A stretch of DNA of 64,000 bases from positions 1,798,001 to 1,862,000 of the forward strand of contig NC_013061.1 of the NCBI RefSeq assembly GCF_000023825.1, given 5' to 3'. The notes below the pieces were generated by a model, which worked only from the letters and a program-made list of their open reading frames with translations, did no database searches and had not been told where the DNA came from. Positions 9,818 through 20,100 of this stretch are shown here, piece after piece (position 1 is the first letter of the stretch; the number at the start of each line of letters is the position of its first letter). A program made the translations under genes and the position numbers. The stretch comes from Pedobacter heparinus DSM 2366 (GTDB lineage: Bacteria > Bacteroidota > Bacteroidia > Sphingobacteriales > Sphingobacteriaceae).

Positions 9818-10225
9818 TCAGGCAAAATATTTTTTTAAAAGTTCTTCCAGTTCGGCAGGATGTAATGGCTTTTTCAATAGTTTCACTACATGCTGGCTGG
9901 CTTCAGCCTTTTTGATATCCCCAAAATCAAGCGTAGAAGAAAGCATGGCAATGAGACATTTTTCCGTAAGCTTTTTAGGTAATTTCTTATAATACTCCAA
10001 AAAATCAAAGCCGTCCAGATCTGGCATCTGAATGTCCAGCAAAATAAAATCGGGTAATTTTTGATCCTCATTCAGGTGTCTGTTCAGGTAAGTTAAGCCT
10101 TCTTCGGCCGACTGACATAACACAATTTCGTCAAATAAGTTCGAAATCTTAATGAGCTTTGCATTGATCTTCAGGTCAACATCATTGTCATCAATTAATA
10201 GTACAGTTCTATGGTTATTTAACAT
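9818..10225 (-). CDS. single-domain response regulator (receiver only)
   Basis: A 135-residue CheY-like receiver with no output domain. The acidic pocket is IDDND (Asp12, Asp13), the phospho-acceptor Asp64 is in FILLDIQMPDLDGF, the switch Ser/Thr lies in AMLSST and the conserved Lys is in LLKKPL near 118. It is the last gene of the five-gene minus-strand operon and overlaps the receiver-kinase gene by 11 bases. As it cannot bind DNA by itself, it probably works as a phosphate carrier, or as a target of the two kinases encoded upstream. Confidence 0.93.
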   Translation of the reverse strand: MLNNHRTVLLIDDNDVDLKINAKLIKISNLFDEIVLCQSAEEGLTYLNRHLNEDQKLPDFILLDIQMPDLDGFDFLEYYKKLPKKLTEKCLIAMLSSTLDFGDIKKAEASQHVVKLLKKPLHPAELEELLKKYFA

Positions 10226-11294
10226 TGGGGATGGTTATTTTAAAGGTAGTACCCTCAGCTGGATCAGAGCTTACGGCTATTTTCCCATTAATCTTGTTTA
10301 ATGCTTCTTTAACAATAAACAAGCCTAATCCGCTACCATGGTTAACTTTACTTTTGAAGAACTGGGTGAATATCTTTTCCAGGTGCTCATTCAGAATGCC
10401 CATTCCGTTGTCATTAATAGACATTTCAACCTGATCTTTTCTTACTGCTATATGTATGTTTACCTTTTTATTTAACTCTGTTTCTTTCTGATATTTTATG
10501 GCATTCGAAATCAGGTTACCCAATATCACTTCTATCCTGAATGCATCCCCGTAAAAAGGTACTTTCTGATCTATTACGGTATTAAAAGTAGTTTCTTTAT
10601 CAGCGTAAGAATACAGATCGATAAGGCCGGGGATCAGTTTATGAAAGTCAATCAGGCTATGTTCGGAAACCGTTTTATTATTTTTATAGTACTGAAGGGT
10701 TTTCTGGATATAATAATCAAGTTTGTTCGAACAGGTTTCTATCAAACTCCAGTATTCACCACTCGACTCATAAAGGCCTTCCATCTTTACCAGGTTTACT
10801 ATACCCATTGCCGATACCAATGGTGCTCTTAATTCATGGGAAATACTGTAGATGAACCTGTTTAATTCGTCATTTGTCTTTTCCAGCTCGGCCACTTTGT
10901 TCCGCAGGTCAATTTTAGACTTATAGGCATCATACGCATTTTTTATGGAATTGTGCAGTTCCAGGTCGTTCCAGGGTTTGGTAATATATCTATATATATC
11001 ACCATGGTTAATTGCATCTGCAAGCGCTTCAATATCCGTATAACCTGTCAACAATATTCTTATCGGATCTGGATAGGAATCTGTAATGCTCTTAAAAAAT
11101 TCCACACCTGTAGTGCCCGGCATTTTCTGATCGGCCAGGATCACCTGCACCGAAATATTTTCCAGTATCTTTAAACCTTCAGCAGCAGATATGGCTGTAT
11201 ATATTTCATACTGCCGCCTAAAACTTGCTTTAAAAGCCTGCAAGTTGTTTTCCTCATCATCAATATATAGAACTCTTACATTGGGTGCACTCAT
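10215..11294 (-). CDS. receiver-histidine kinase hybrid (soluble)
   Basis: 359 residues, no membrane helix. An N-terminal receiver (1-125) has Asp55 in VILADQKMPGTTG and Lys106 in YITKPW. A coiled coil at about 125-145 follows, then HisKA with His153 in YSISHELRAPLVS, and an ATPase domain with NLISNAIKYQ near 262, DNGMGI near 300 and GSGLGLFIVKEAL near 322. This order (receiver before kinase) suits a kinase whose activity is set by phosphorylation of its receiver. Its receiver closely resembles the stand-alone receiver at 16633 (both have GYTDI, DAIN, YRYI, KPW). It lies 13 bases after the 7TMR kinase and overlaps the next receiver gene. Confidence 0.93.
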   Translation of the reverse strand: MSAPNVRVLYIDDEENNLQAFKASFRRQYEIYTAISAAEGLKILENISVQVILADQKMPGTTGVEFFKSITDSYPDPIRILLTGYTDIEALADAINHGDIYRYITKPWNDLELHNSIKNAYDAYKSKIDLRNKVAELEKTNDELNRFIYSISHELRAPLVSAMGIVNLVKMEGLYESSGEYWSLIETCSNKLDYYIQKTLQYYKNNKTVSEHSLIDFHKLIPGLIDLYSYADKETTFNTVIDQKVPFYGDAFRIEVILGNLISNAIKYQKETELNKKVNIHIAVRKDQVEMSINDNGMGILNEHLEKIFTQFFKSKVNHGSGLGLFIVKEALNKINGKIAVSSDPAEGTTFKITIPNVK

Positions 11295-11307
11295 AGTACG
11301 GGCTTGG

Positions 11308-13500
11308 TTATTGTGTATTTACAGGTAATGTAATGATGAATTCTGTACCTTGATCTACTTCGGAGAGAACATCGATATGACCTTTATGTTTCTCAATAAT
11401 ACTAAAAACAATTGACAAACCTAAACCTGTTCCTTCTCCAACTTCTTTTGTGGTAAAAAAAGGTTCAAATATTTTATGTTTAACCTCGTCAGTCATCCCT
11501 GTACCTGTATCCTTAATGCTTATTTTAACGTTGTTATCATCGTACCAGGTATGAATGGTAAGCAGTTCTTCTTCCCTGTTTTTACCGTTCGACTTAATGG
11601 CCTGTATAGCATTTGATATCAGGTTCATAAACACCTGGTTGATTTTGCCCGGAAGACATTCAATTTTAGGCAGGTTTCCAAAATCTTTGATCACCTTAAC
11701 ATTATCCGGGAGTGAGTTTCTGACCAGTACAAGTGTCGAATGCAGTCCTTCATTAATGTCAATAGGCTTCAGGTCATCCTCGTCCAAACGACTAAAATTT
11801 CTCAAACTTCTGATAATTTCAGCCGTTCTTTTGGCCCCGTCTGTAATGCCGGTCAGCAGAGATTCAATCTCGTTATTAATGAAATCAAGGTCTATCTGTT
11901 TTTTAAAAGCTTCAATTTCCTGTACTTGTTCCATCACATCCGCACCGGAATAATCGATTTGCTCATACTTTGTGATGATTTCTTTCAGGTCATCAATGTC
12001 GAGTTGCAAGGGTTTAATATTAGAGGTTACAAAATTGATAGGATTATTGATCTCATGCGCAATACCTGCGGTGAGCTGACCCAAAGCAGCCATCTTTTCT
12101 GCGTCTACCAACTGTGATTGTGCATCCTTCAGATTGGTAAGTGCCACATTTAAGCTCGAATTGGTATTTTGCAACTCAATGGTACGCTCGTTTACTTTAT
12201 TTTCCAACTCAATATTTTGCTCTCTTACCAAACGCTCATTCTCTTTAAGTACCAACAGTGCTTGTTTCTGCGCAAGCTCATTTTGATTTTTAAAGAAATT
12301 GATCCGGTCTGCAAGAGCAAATGATAGTAACAGTACTTCCAGTACTGATGCAAACTGAACAGAATAGGTAGAAAAAATTGAATACTTTATGATCTCGTAG
12401 TCCTTTAAAATAAAGATCATCATACCAATAAAAAGAAATGACCAGGAGGCCAGGTAATAACCGGCAGGCTTAAAGTTTCTTTTATAATAAGCATTTAGTG
12501 CACTGATAAAAGTAACAATAGAACCCCCGAAAATAGAGACCTGCATGCCAATAAATGATACTTTTTTATAACCTATAAAAAGCAATATAGTGCTGATTAC
12601 AGTCAATACCAGCAAAATATTCAACACCTTATGAAGCCTTGCTGTATTTTTCTTGGTGTTTAAAAATGATTTGGTAAACAATATGGAAGCAATCAGCCCC
12701 AGATTAGAAAAGAGTATAACGGATATACTGTTAAACCAAAGGCTGTCTACATAAAAATACTTATCAAAATAACCCTGTATGGTAGTTTGGGTTAGCCAGG
12801 TAAACAATATACAAAATATATAATTCAGGTAGCTTACATCTTTTACGCTAAAATACAGGAAGAGGTTATAGGCAAACATGATCAGCATAATGCCTGTATA
12901 AATCCCAAAAAACACATCCCTTACCGAAAATAATTCGAGTACGTTGCTGCTCTTACTGATAAAAACCGGTGAGATCACTACATCATCTGAATACAGTTTG
13001 ATGTAAATAACCGGATTTAAAGCAGCAATATCTTTTGGTATTTTAAAAGTTTTAAGGTTTCCCGATGTCTTAACTGAAGCAACCAGGGTATAATTGTTAT
13101 ATTGAAACTTTTTTAAAACCTCATTGTCCTTTACAAAATAAACCTCTGCCTGTTTTAACCTGGGCTGGTCTATCAATATATCTGTATAATCCTTAATATC
13201 AATAGATGGCGGAACAACCGCTTTTATCCAGACCGCATTTGGGTAATTGCCTATATTAATGATATTGGTTACAGGTTTTTTAAACTCAGCTTCTTTTGCG
13301 ATCACCGAGCGGATCCCGATGGTATCGGACTTACTGATATACAGTTTTGAAAAGTGCAGAATATTAATTAATGAATCCTGTGTCTGAATATCGGGATTCA
13401 TAATGTTTTCTTTACCAGCTCGTGTTGAAGCATTGACATAAACGGTAAAGAGCAATATTATGCCTGTTAAAAAAAGATTTCTGATATGTTGTCTGCTCAT
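11308..13500 (-). CDS. 7TMR-DISM sensor histidine kinase
   Basis: 730 residues. A signal-like N-terminal helix (8-25) precedes an exported beta-rich domain of the 7TMR-DISMED2 type (about 40-175), then seven membrane helices (about 190-400), a coiled coil (400-465), HisKA with the acceptor His in QLTAGIAHEINNPINF near 480, and an ATPase domain with NLISNAIQAIKSN and GEGTGLGLSIVFSI. DISMED2 domains resemble carbohydrate-binding folds, so an extracellular small ligand is plausible. Its ATG overlaps the TGA of the acyltransferase-like gene (ATGA), indicating coupled translation. Confidence 0.93.
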   Translation of the reverse strand: MSRQHIRNLFLTGIILLFTVYVNASTRAGKENIMNPDIQTQDSLINILHFSKLYISKSDTIGIRSVIAKEAEFKKPVTNIINIGNYPNAVWIKAVVPPSIDIKDYTDILIDQPRLKQAEVYFVKDNEVLKKFQYNNYTLVASVKTSGNLKTFKIPKDIAALNPVIYIKLYSDDVVISPVFISKSSNVLELFSVRDVFFGIYTGIMLIMFAYNLFLYFSVKDVSYLNYIFCILFTWLTQTTIQGYFDKYFYVDSLWFNSISVILFSNLGLIASILFTKSFLNTKKNTARLHKVLNILLVLTVISTILLFIGYKKVSFIGMQVSIFGGSIVTFISALNAYYKRNFKPAGYYLASWSFLFIGMMIFILKDYEIIKYSIFSTYSVQFASVLEVLLLSFALADRINFFKNQNELAQKQALLVLKENERLVREQNIELENKVNERTIELQNTNSSLNVALTNLKDAQSQLVDAEKMAALGQLTAGIAHEINNPINFVTSNIKPLQLDIDDLKEIITKYEQIDYSGADVMEQVQEIEAFKKQIDLDFINNEIESLLTGITDGAKRTAEIIRSLRNFSRLDEDDLKPIDINEGLHSTLVLVRNSLPDNVKVIKDFGNLPKIECLPGKINQVFMNLISNAIQAIKSNGKNREEELLTIHTWYDDNNVKISIKDTGTGMTDEVKHKIFEPFFTTKEVGEGTGLGLSIVFSIIEKHKGHIDVLSEVDQGTEFIITLPVNTQ

Positions 13501-14213
13501 AATGCGATATCGATGTGAACATCTATAAAACCATCATTTGCTTTATTGGGAATCTGGAATATTTGTTTTGGATTGGCCTTAAAAGAAAAAATGTTGTTAC
13601 GGACCTCATCAATGGCCAAAGGCAAATTTTCCAGTTCATCGGTAATTACAGCTGTGGCGGTCAAATCTTCTTTAGGATAGTAAAACCTGCCATTTATTCC
13701 TATTTCTGTAATTACGCGGAAGCCACCTCTTACCGCATTTCGATGAGTAGCGGGTGCGGTCAAACCAAAAAGTGTAGTTAAACCGATCAGACTGGAAAGT
13801 GCTACACTTACCTGGCTCAAAAATAAACTTCCCACCCCAAGTCCGGCAATTTCCCAGGAATTCCATACACCACAAAGTTCACCCGTCCCATTTGGTGTCC
13901 GCTCACTAACCATTGCATGGATTCTATTGTCCATATAACCCACTGCCTCTTCAATAGGAAGCGGATTAATTCCATTTGCCCGGTGGATGCGCGAACCGGC
14001 CAATGCTTTGCCATTTTCTTCTGCAGTTACCAATACCGCATAAACATCAGGGTTAAGCACCCAGTCAATTTTTGCAGAGGTAATTTTGGTAATTCCAAAT
14101 ATCTCTAATACGTGTGTATGCCCTTCAATAAATTTCATACAGGCCGCCCGATCGTCTACGGCCCTGAAAGCTTTAAAATAAAGCTTATTGATCTGCGGTT
14201 TATGCTGTTCCAA
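13497..14213 (-). CDS. acyltransferase-like protein (GNAT fold, FeeM/LuxI-like suspicion)
   Basis: 238 residues, starting at a TTG that overlaps the upstream gene by 14 bases. No classical acetyl-CoA motif is obvious. The layout resembles GNAT-fold acyl-ACP-using enzymes: a strand pair around YAVLVTAEENGKALAGSRIHR (residues 55-75), an acidic GELCGVWNSWEIAG segment near 110-124, a hydrophobic helix VALSSLIGLTTLFGLT near 132-147, and a terminal beta region. FeeM (N-acyl amino acid synthase) and LuxI-type synthases share such a core. This identification is by feel, not by a diagnostic motif. It sits between the E1-like/nitroreductase gene and the kinase and is coupled to both by overlaps. Confidence 0.5.
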   Translation of the reverse strand: MEQHKPQINKLYFKAFRAVDDRAACMKFIEGHTHVLEIFGITKITSAKIDWVLNPDVYAVLVTAEENGKALAGSRIHRANGINPLPIEEAVGYMDNRIHAMVSERTPNGTGELCGVWNSWEIAGLGVGSLFLSQVSVALSSLIGLTTLFGLTAPATHRNAVRGGFRVITEIGINGRFYYPKEDLTATAVITDELENLPLAIDEVRNNIFSFKANPKQIFQIPNKANDGFIDVHIDIAL

Positions 14214-16515
14214 TGGATAAAGTTTTATTTAAAGGTTTTCTAATTGTACGTTGTGGCGATGATTCTGCTTTAAATATTCTAAACAAGAATATTTCTGCAA
14301 TATTATCAGTTATTTTAAACAAATGCTTGAATTTTTGATGTAAAATGAAAATTTGCTTTCTGCTTTCTTCAGGCAGGTCATTTAATTCCTGAAAATTATT
14401 CTTGTAAAAGAAGATTAACGGAACGTTTACGGGGTGAATTTGATAGCCTAACGCTGTAGCTGCAAGCCACATTTTTTCAACTGCCATGCCACCTTTTAAA
14501 TAGTTCAGTGGATTGCTTTCAGATAAAGTAATTAAGCCAATTGCGGGGGATGATTGGAATTGTTTAAGGGCAAGTTTTTTAAAGGCAAGCCCACCTTTTA
14601 TTTTTTTTAAGAACTGAACGGCTTTTTCATCTTTCATTAGCCTTAAACCGATCTGATCATTGTTACTCAGGTCCAGCGTATTAATACCAATGCCATCTTC
14701 AGTCTCAATGATTTCTTCTTTGTTCCAGCGCATCTCCTTTTTTATAAAGTCTTCATGCGCAGCGGGAATGAACATTCTCAGCAAATCGGCTTCTCCTGAA
14801 ATATCACCCAGTACGGTTCTGTCTTCCGCTCCTGTAAGCCATTGTAAGCGAATGTTTTCGGTCTCTGTAATGAATTTAAGCTGCTCAAGATCGGCAGTAC
14901 TTATCTCTTGTGTTAAACCTGTTTTTCTGTTTGTATGTCTGTCGCCAATCCCGGCCGCAAGACTTTTTTCCACTTCATTTGCTTCATGTTTTCCTTTAAA
15001 ATTAAACAGGGCAATGTGCTCAGGAAAGTGTTCAGGTGTAAATTTCCAGGTAACACCCAGTCCATTTACGGCAGCTTCCAATAGTAAGTTTTCAATTGAT
15101 GCACCTAACGAAGTGTAAGAAGATATATAATCCGGATCCAGATAGGCCCCTGAAACATTTTTATTCATAAACAGGTGCAGGTTGCCTTGTTCGTAATGCC
15201 AGTGCCATGGCTGGTTGTTACCACCCGAAGGAGCCTTGCCTGCTGCAGTAATCAGCTTCCTGATCAGTTCCTGCGAAAGCAGTTCCCTTTCGCCGTCCTT
15301 ATTAAACTGCCGTACAGAAAGGTAATTTTCAATTTCTTCAATGCTCAGCTGTTTCGTCCGTTCTTCCCCTTTAGTATGTTGTAAAGGTTTTTCATCCGTG
15401 ATCAGTTCGTCGATATCAATAAAAAAACGGCCAGATACCTTTAAGCTGCCCAATAATATTTTCCGGGAAAGATCAGCTGTAATTCCACCTCCATAAGTAA
15501 CTGCACTTGCCAGTTGCGGCCAGGTAGAGATGGTGGTCATGATCTCTATCGCTGAGGCTTTCATTCGGGGTGATAACGTTTCTACACCGGTAACAGGTGC
15601 AATGTAAGGTAGTTTTTCATCTAAACTTTTCAAAGTCTTAAAAACGCTCATGTCCATGTTGGACACATATCCGTGTAAGACAGGTCTGTCCGGTTCCAGG
15701 TCAAAGCGCTCAATATCAATGGTACACCTGTCACTTCCCTCCATTAAAACCGGAATCTGCAGGGTCTTGGCCTTTTCTCTGGCACTGATTTTTACATCAA
15801 AGCTATCGCATTCATCAATTAAAAGGTCGAGCTTGCCGTTTTCTGTTAAAAAGGCATCTATATTTTGTTCGGTAATCCCTTCATGAAAACAGATGACCTT
15901 TAAATAAGGGTCCATCTCTGCAATCTCCCGGGCCACAATAACTGTTTTCTGAAGGTGTATATTATGTACTCCGGTTCTGATCCTGTTTAAGTTGGAAAGA
16001 TCCAGTTCGTCAAAATCGGCGATACGCAATTCACCGAACCCCCTTTCGATGGCCAGTGTTAAGGACACTGATTGACCTACCGACAATCCCATTACGCCGA
16101 TTTTCTTTTTTGAAAGTATCAGTTGCTCTTCGGCAGTTATTTTATGTTTATTTCTGTTTGTTCTGACAATTACAAATTCCTCTTCATCTAACAGATGGAC
16201 CAGTTTTTCCGACCAGGGGTAATATACCCAAAGGCCATAATCGGCTAAAGGAGTATTACCAAGATGTTTTTTTGCCAGTGACTTTAGTTCTATCGGCTGT
16301 ATACCTGGGTTTAAACATTTGATCAGTTCTTCTATCTGTGCCTCAATGCTGTCAAATATCTGAATGTGAATGTTTTTATTTAAAAGATCTGCCAGTTTCT
16401 GCTTTTCGGTACTGTTTTTGGTATTAAATATTACAGGGTTGTAAAGTGTATTTAATTGTTTCGTTTTGTTTATTCGTGCTTCAAAATCTAAATTTGAATA
16501 AGCTTGAGACTGCAT
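14200..16515 (-). CDS. ThiF/E1-like adenylyltransferase-nitroreductase fusion (Rv1355c family)
   Basis: 771 residues in two parts. Residues about 100-340 are a ThiF/MoeB/E1-like ATP-binding fold with IGVMGLSVGQSVSLTLA, RIADFDELDLSNLNRIR and the later LIDECDSFDVKISAREKAK. Residues about 410-740 are a nitroreductase-type FMN domain with LITAAGKAPSGGNNQPWHWH near 425. Fusions of this sort are named after Mycobacterium tuberculosis Rv1355c, and no reaction is established for them. E1-like domains adenylate carboxyl termini or small acids; nitroreductase folds perform flavin redox steps. It is the first gene of the operon with the acyltransferase-like and signalling genes, so synthesis or modification of a small molecule is a fair guess. 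Confidence 0.88.
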   Translation of the reverse strand: MQSQAYSNLDFEARINKTKQLNTLYNPVIFNTKNSTEKQKLADLLNKNIHIQIFDSIEAQIEELIKCLNPGIQPIELKSLAKKHLGNTPLADYGLWVYYPWSEKLVHLLDEEEFVIVRTNRNKHKITAEEQLILSKKKIGVMGLSVGQSVSLTLAIERGFGELRIADFDELDLSNLNRIRTGVHNIHLQKTVIVAREIAEMDPYLKVICFHEGITEQNIDAFLTENGKLDLLIDECDSFDVKISAREKAKTLQIPVLMEGSDRCTIDIERFDLEPDRPVLHGYVSNMDMSVFKTLKSLDEKLPYIAPVTGVETLSPRMKASAIEIMTTISTWPQLASAVTYGGGITADLSRKILLGSLKVSGRFFIDIDELITDEKPLQHTKGEERTKQLSIEEIENYLSVRQFNKDGERELLSQELIRKLITAAGKAPSGGNNQPWHWHYEQGNLHLFMNKNVSGAYLDPDYISSYTSLGASIENLLLEAAVNGLGVTWKFTPEHFPEHIALFNFKGKHEANEVEKSLAAGIGDRHTNRKTGLTQEISTADLEQLKFITETENIRLQWLTGAEDRTVLGDISGEADLLRMFIPAAHEDFIKKEMRWNKEEIIETEDGIGINTLDLSNNDQIGLRLMKDEKAVQFLKKIKGGLAFKKLALKQFQSSPAIGLITLSESNPLNYLKGGMAVEKMWLAATALGYQIHPVNVPLIFFYKNNFQELNDLPEESRKQIFILHQKFKHLFKITDNIAEIFLFRIFKAESSPQRTIRKPLNKTLSIGTA

Positions 16516-16632
16516 TTCTTTAATGTATGTATGCTATAAAAATAAAAAAAATAGGTAAAATATTGAAAGAACTAAAAATAGGCTTTTAAGAGTAATAATA
16601 AAAAAGTATTTTTAACTTTTATTTCCAAACAA

Positions 16633-17088
16633 ATGAATGTGAATATCCTATATGTTGATGATGAACCTCATAATTTAAGTGCTTTTAAAGCCACTTACAG
16701 GAGGTTATATAATGTTTTTACTGCCGAGTCTGCCGATGAGGGCCGGATAATTTTAGATAAGGAAGAAATTCATATCATCATTACTGACCAGAGAATGCCC
16801 AAAACAACAGGTGTAGAGTTTCTGGCTTCCATATTAGAGAAACATCCTGACCCGATCCGAATGATCCTTACAGGTTATACCGATATTGATGCAGTAATAG
16901 ATGCCATCAATAAAGGACAGGTATATCGTTACATTCAAAAACCATGGATGGAAGCAGATTTGAAGATCAATATTGAAAAAGCTTATGAAATCTATATGCT
17001 TAGAAAAGAAAATAGAGATTTAACTGCAAAATTATTATTGGCAAATCAACAACTTGAGTTTTTATTAAGGCAAAATCTTTTATCTTAG
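16633..17088 (+). CDS. response regulator, receiver domain with short coiled-coil tail
   Basis: 151 residues. The receiver has YVDDEP (Asp9, Asp10), phospho-acceptor Asp52 in IIITDQRMPKTTG and Lys103 in YIQKPW, then a helical tail of about 35 residues with no output domain. It is close in sequence to the receiver part of the hybrid kinase at 10215-11294. It is divergent from the E1-like operon across 117 bases, so both may be controlled from the same intergenic region. Its stop codon lies in the left arm of a hairpin that precedes the PKD adhesin gene. Confidence 0.92.
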   Translation: MNVNILYVDDEPHNLSAFKATYRRLYNVFTAESADEGRIILDKEEIHIIITDQRMPKTTGVEFLASILEKHPDPIRMILTGYTDIDAVIDAINKGQVYRYIQKPWMEADLKINIEKAYEIYMLRKENRDLTAKLLLANQQLEFLLRQNLLS

Positions 17089-17109
17089 ATATCCTAAAGG
17101 GATATCTAA
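17085..17109 (+). promoter_or_regulatory. perfect hairpin between receiver stop and adhesin start
   Basis: TTAGATATCC (17085-17094) and GGATATCTAA (17100-17109) form a perfect 10-bp stem with loop TAAAG. The receiver stop codon is inside the left arm and the right arm ends five bases before the adhesin ATG, partly covering its AAGG ribosome-binding site. It has no T run, so translational gating is more likely than termination. Confidence 0.55.
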
Positions 17110-17113
17110 AGGT

Positions 17114-20100
17114 ATGTACAAATGGGTTTTTATGCTATGGGCGCTCTCGTGTTTCCCATTTATTAATGCGGAGGCCCAGAATATTTCAAATGAAGGCAAA
17201 GATTTCTGGGCTGTGTTTCCTACGCATGATCCTTCCAGAGGTCAGGGTGGCAATTCTAACCTCGCAAATGTTCGCATTTATATTACAGCTAAGGTTGCAT
17301 CTGAAGTAACGGTTACCTGCGGAACTTTTAGTACAGGTACTATACCCATTCCTATAAATACAGCAGTTCCGGTTGATATCCCCAGAGTAAGTGCCTATGT
17401 TGCTCAAAATGAAGCTAATGGGGTTCTGGTTAATAAGGGGATTCATGTTGTGGTTACACCAGGCCATGAAAAAGTTGCTGTATTCGAACACATCTATGCC
17501 GGCGCGCGATCTGCTGCTTCACTTATCCTTCCGAATGAAGCGCTTGGCAGGGAATATTATTCCATGAACTATACACAGGATTTAAATAACAACGAGGTCA
17601 GTAAAAATTTCCTGGTGCTGGTGGCTGCAGATCCCAATACCACGCTTATTGTGCATAAAAAAGATGGCACAACATTTAAAGTAAACTTTGTAAATGCAGG
17701 CGACGTATACGAATACTTGCCCAATACTCAGGAAGACCTGACCGGTGTTTATGTAGAAATAGATCCCGCTTCACCGGATAACTGCAACAAGCGTTTTGCA
17801 GCTTATTCAGGCAGTACATCTTTAACCATAGGATGTAACGGCTCCCGGGATCCGTTGTTCCAGCAATTGTATCCCATTGGCAGCTGGGGCAAAAATTACG
17901 GTGTCGTCCCATTTATTGACCGGCGGTACATTGTCCGGATACTTGCACAGCAGGATAATACTCATTTTCAGTTTGAAGGACAATCCATTACCCTAAACAA
18001 AGGACAATTTTATACCAGCCCTGAGCTGGTCAATGCCTCATTTATATCGGCCGATAAAAATATAAGTGTGGCTCAGTATTCGCTTACACAGGCTTGTTCT
18101 TCCGTTAATGGTGATGAACTGATCGGTGATCCCGAAATGGTACTCCTTAATCCTGTCGAATTTAATGTAAAGTCTACCACCTTGTTTTCTTCCGATAAAG
18201 AAAATATAGTGAACAGGTACATCAATGTATGCATTAAAGCATCAGCTGCCTCAACCTTTCGTATCAACGGCCAGCCTGTAAATACGGTTTGGACAGCTAT
18301 ACCATCAAATCCGGCATATGCTTATACACAGATTGAAATTACTGATATCAGTTCCTATCTTACTGCCAATGAAGGTTTTAATGCCGTTGCATATGGGTTT
18401 GGCGCCCATGAATCCTACGCCTATTCTGCAGGTACAAATCTGGCAGCCAATACCTATTTCCTGGTAACCAACAAAATTACCCATAAGGATGCACAGAACG
18501 CATGTATAGGACAGGAATCTGACTTTAAGATCATCCTGCCTTACCTCGTTTCCAGGATCACCTGGAAACTGGATGATGGAGCAGAGGAACAAGGCCCCTT
18601 GGATCCGCGAATAATTCCGGCATCAGACGGTACATTGTCCTATGAATATATTTATGCCAGGGGCATAGCTTTTACTGAGTTAAAACCACATCAGGTTACT
18701 ATAAAAATTGAATTGCTTAATGATGGGACCGGGTGTCTAAGTGAAGGTGCAGAATTTATTTATCCTTTTGATGTTTATCCGCTGCCTACGCCTGATTTTG
18801 AAGTAGCTGCCGACAACTGTGCCGATACAGAAATTCAATTTACTGATCACAGTACATCAAATTTAACAGGCAGGCCTTTAAATAAATGGCTATGGGATTT
18901 TGGTGATGGAGCAACTTCTGCTGAACAGAACCCCCAACACATCTATGCCTTATCAGGTTCCTTTGATGTAAAATTGTCTGCGGGTTTGGACGAAGGTTGT
19001 ATGTCTGATGTTAAAACGTTCAGTGTACATATCCGCCCTAAAATTAATGCCGCCTTTAATGCCCCGGCTAAGGGCTGTATCAATAATGAAATCAATTTTC
19101 AGGATGCTTCCAGCTCCGATGCGGGGCCAATGGTTTCTTGGTTATGGGATTTTGGTGACGGCTCCGTTTCAACAGATCAGCATCCCAAACATACTTATGC
19201 AAGCGCGGGTATATTTGTGGTAAGCCTTATTACTAAAACCGAAAACGGCTGCCAGAGTCTTCCTCATAAAGAAAAAATCACCATCAACAGTCTGCCTATA
19301 GTGGACTTTACCCTGCCTAAAGTATGTGTAGGGGATGAAATGGCCGTGTTCCTTAACAGAACTGAAAATGAAGACAAAAGCACGAATGGTTTTACCTATG
19401 CCTGGAATTTTGGTGATGCCTTTGGAGCAGTACCCGACAACGGTTCAACGCAAATGGATGGAAATCATAAATACACCCGTGCAGGCAATTATGTGGTAAC
19501 CCTAACGGCAACAAATGTCAACGGATGTTCCTATACCCGATCTAAACCTTTTACGGTGAACGGCTCGCAAATTACGCCTGTATTTGAAGTACTCAACAAA
19601 GATCAGCTTTGCAGTAACAATAAAATTATGGTTAAAAACTCTTCAACCATTGATGAAGGTAAAATTATCAAACTGGTATGGTATATTGATGGTATAGAGA
19701 AGCTGGTGGTCGATGATCCGGACCCTGTAGCAATTTATGCTCTGGATCCGCCTGCTGCTATTGATGCCAATCCTAAAAACATCGTGGTTAGTTTGATCGC
19801 TTATTCGGGTATTAAATGCCAGGAACCTATTAACCAAAACGTGATCCTGAATGCTGCTCCGGCCCTCGTTTTTGATCCGATAACTCCTGTATGTTTGAAT
19901 TCCGATGTGTTTCAGCTCACAAATGCCAGGGAAACCCTTGGGTTGCAGGGGCAACAGCGTTATTCGGGCCCAGGTATCATCAGTGCTGATGGTTATTTCG
20001 ATCCCAAACTGGCAGGAATAGGTACACATACTATAGTTTATCACTTTTTATCTGCTGCCGGATGCGAAGAAAACGTGACACAAAGCATTACGGTTCATCC

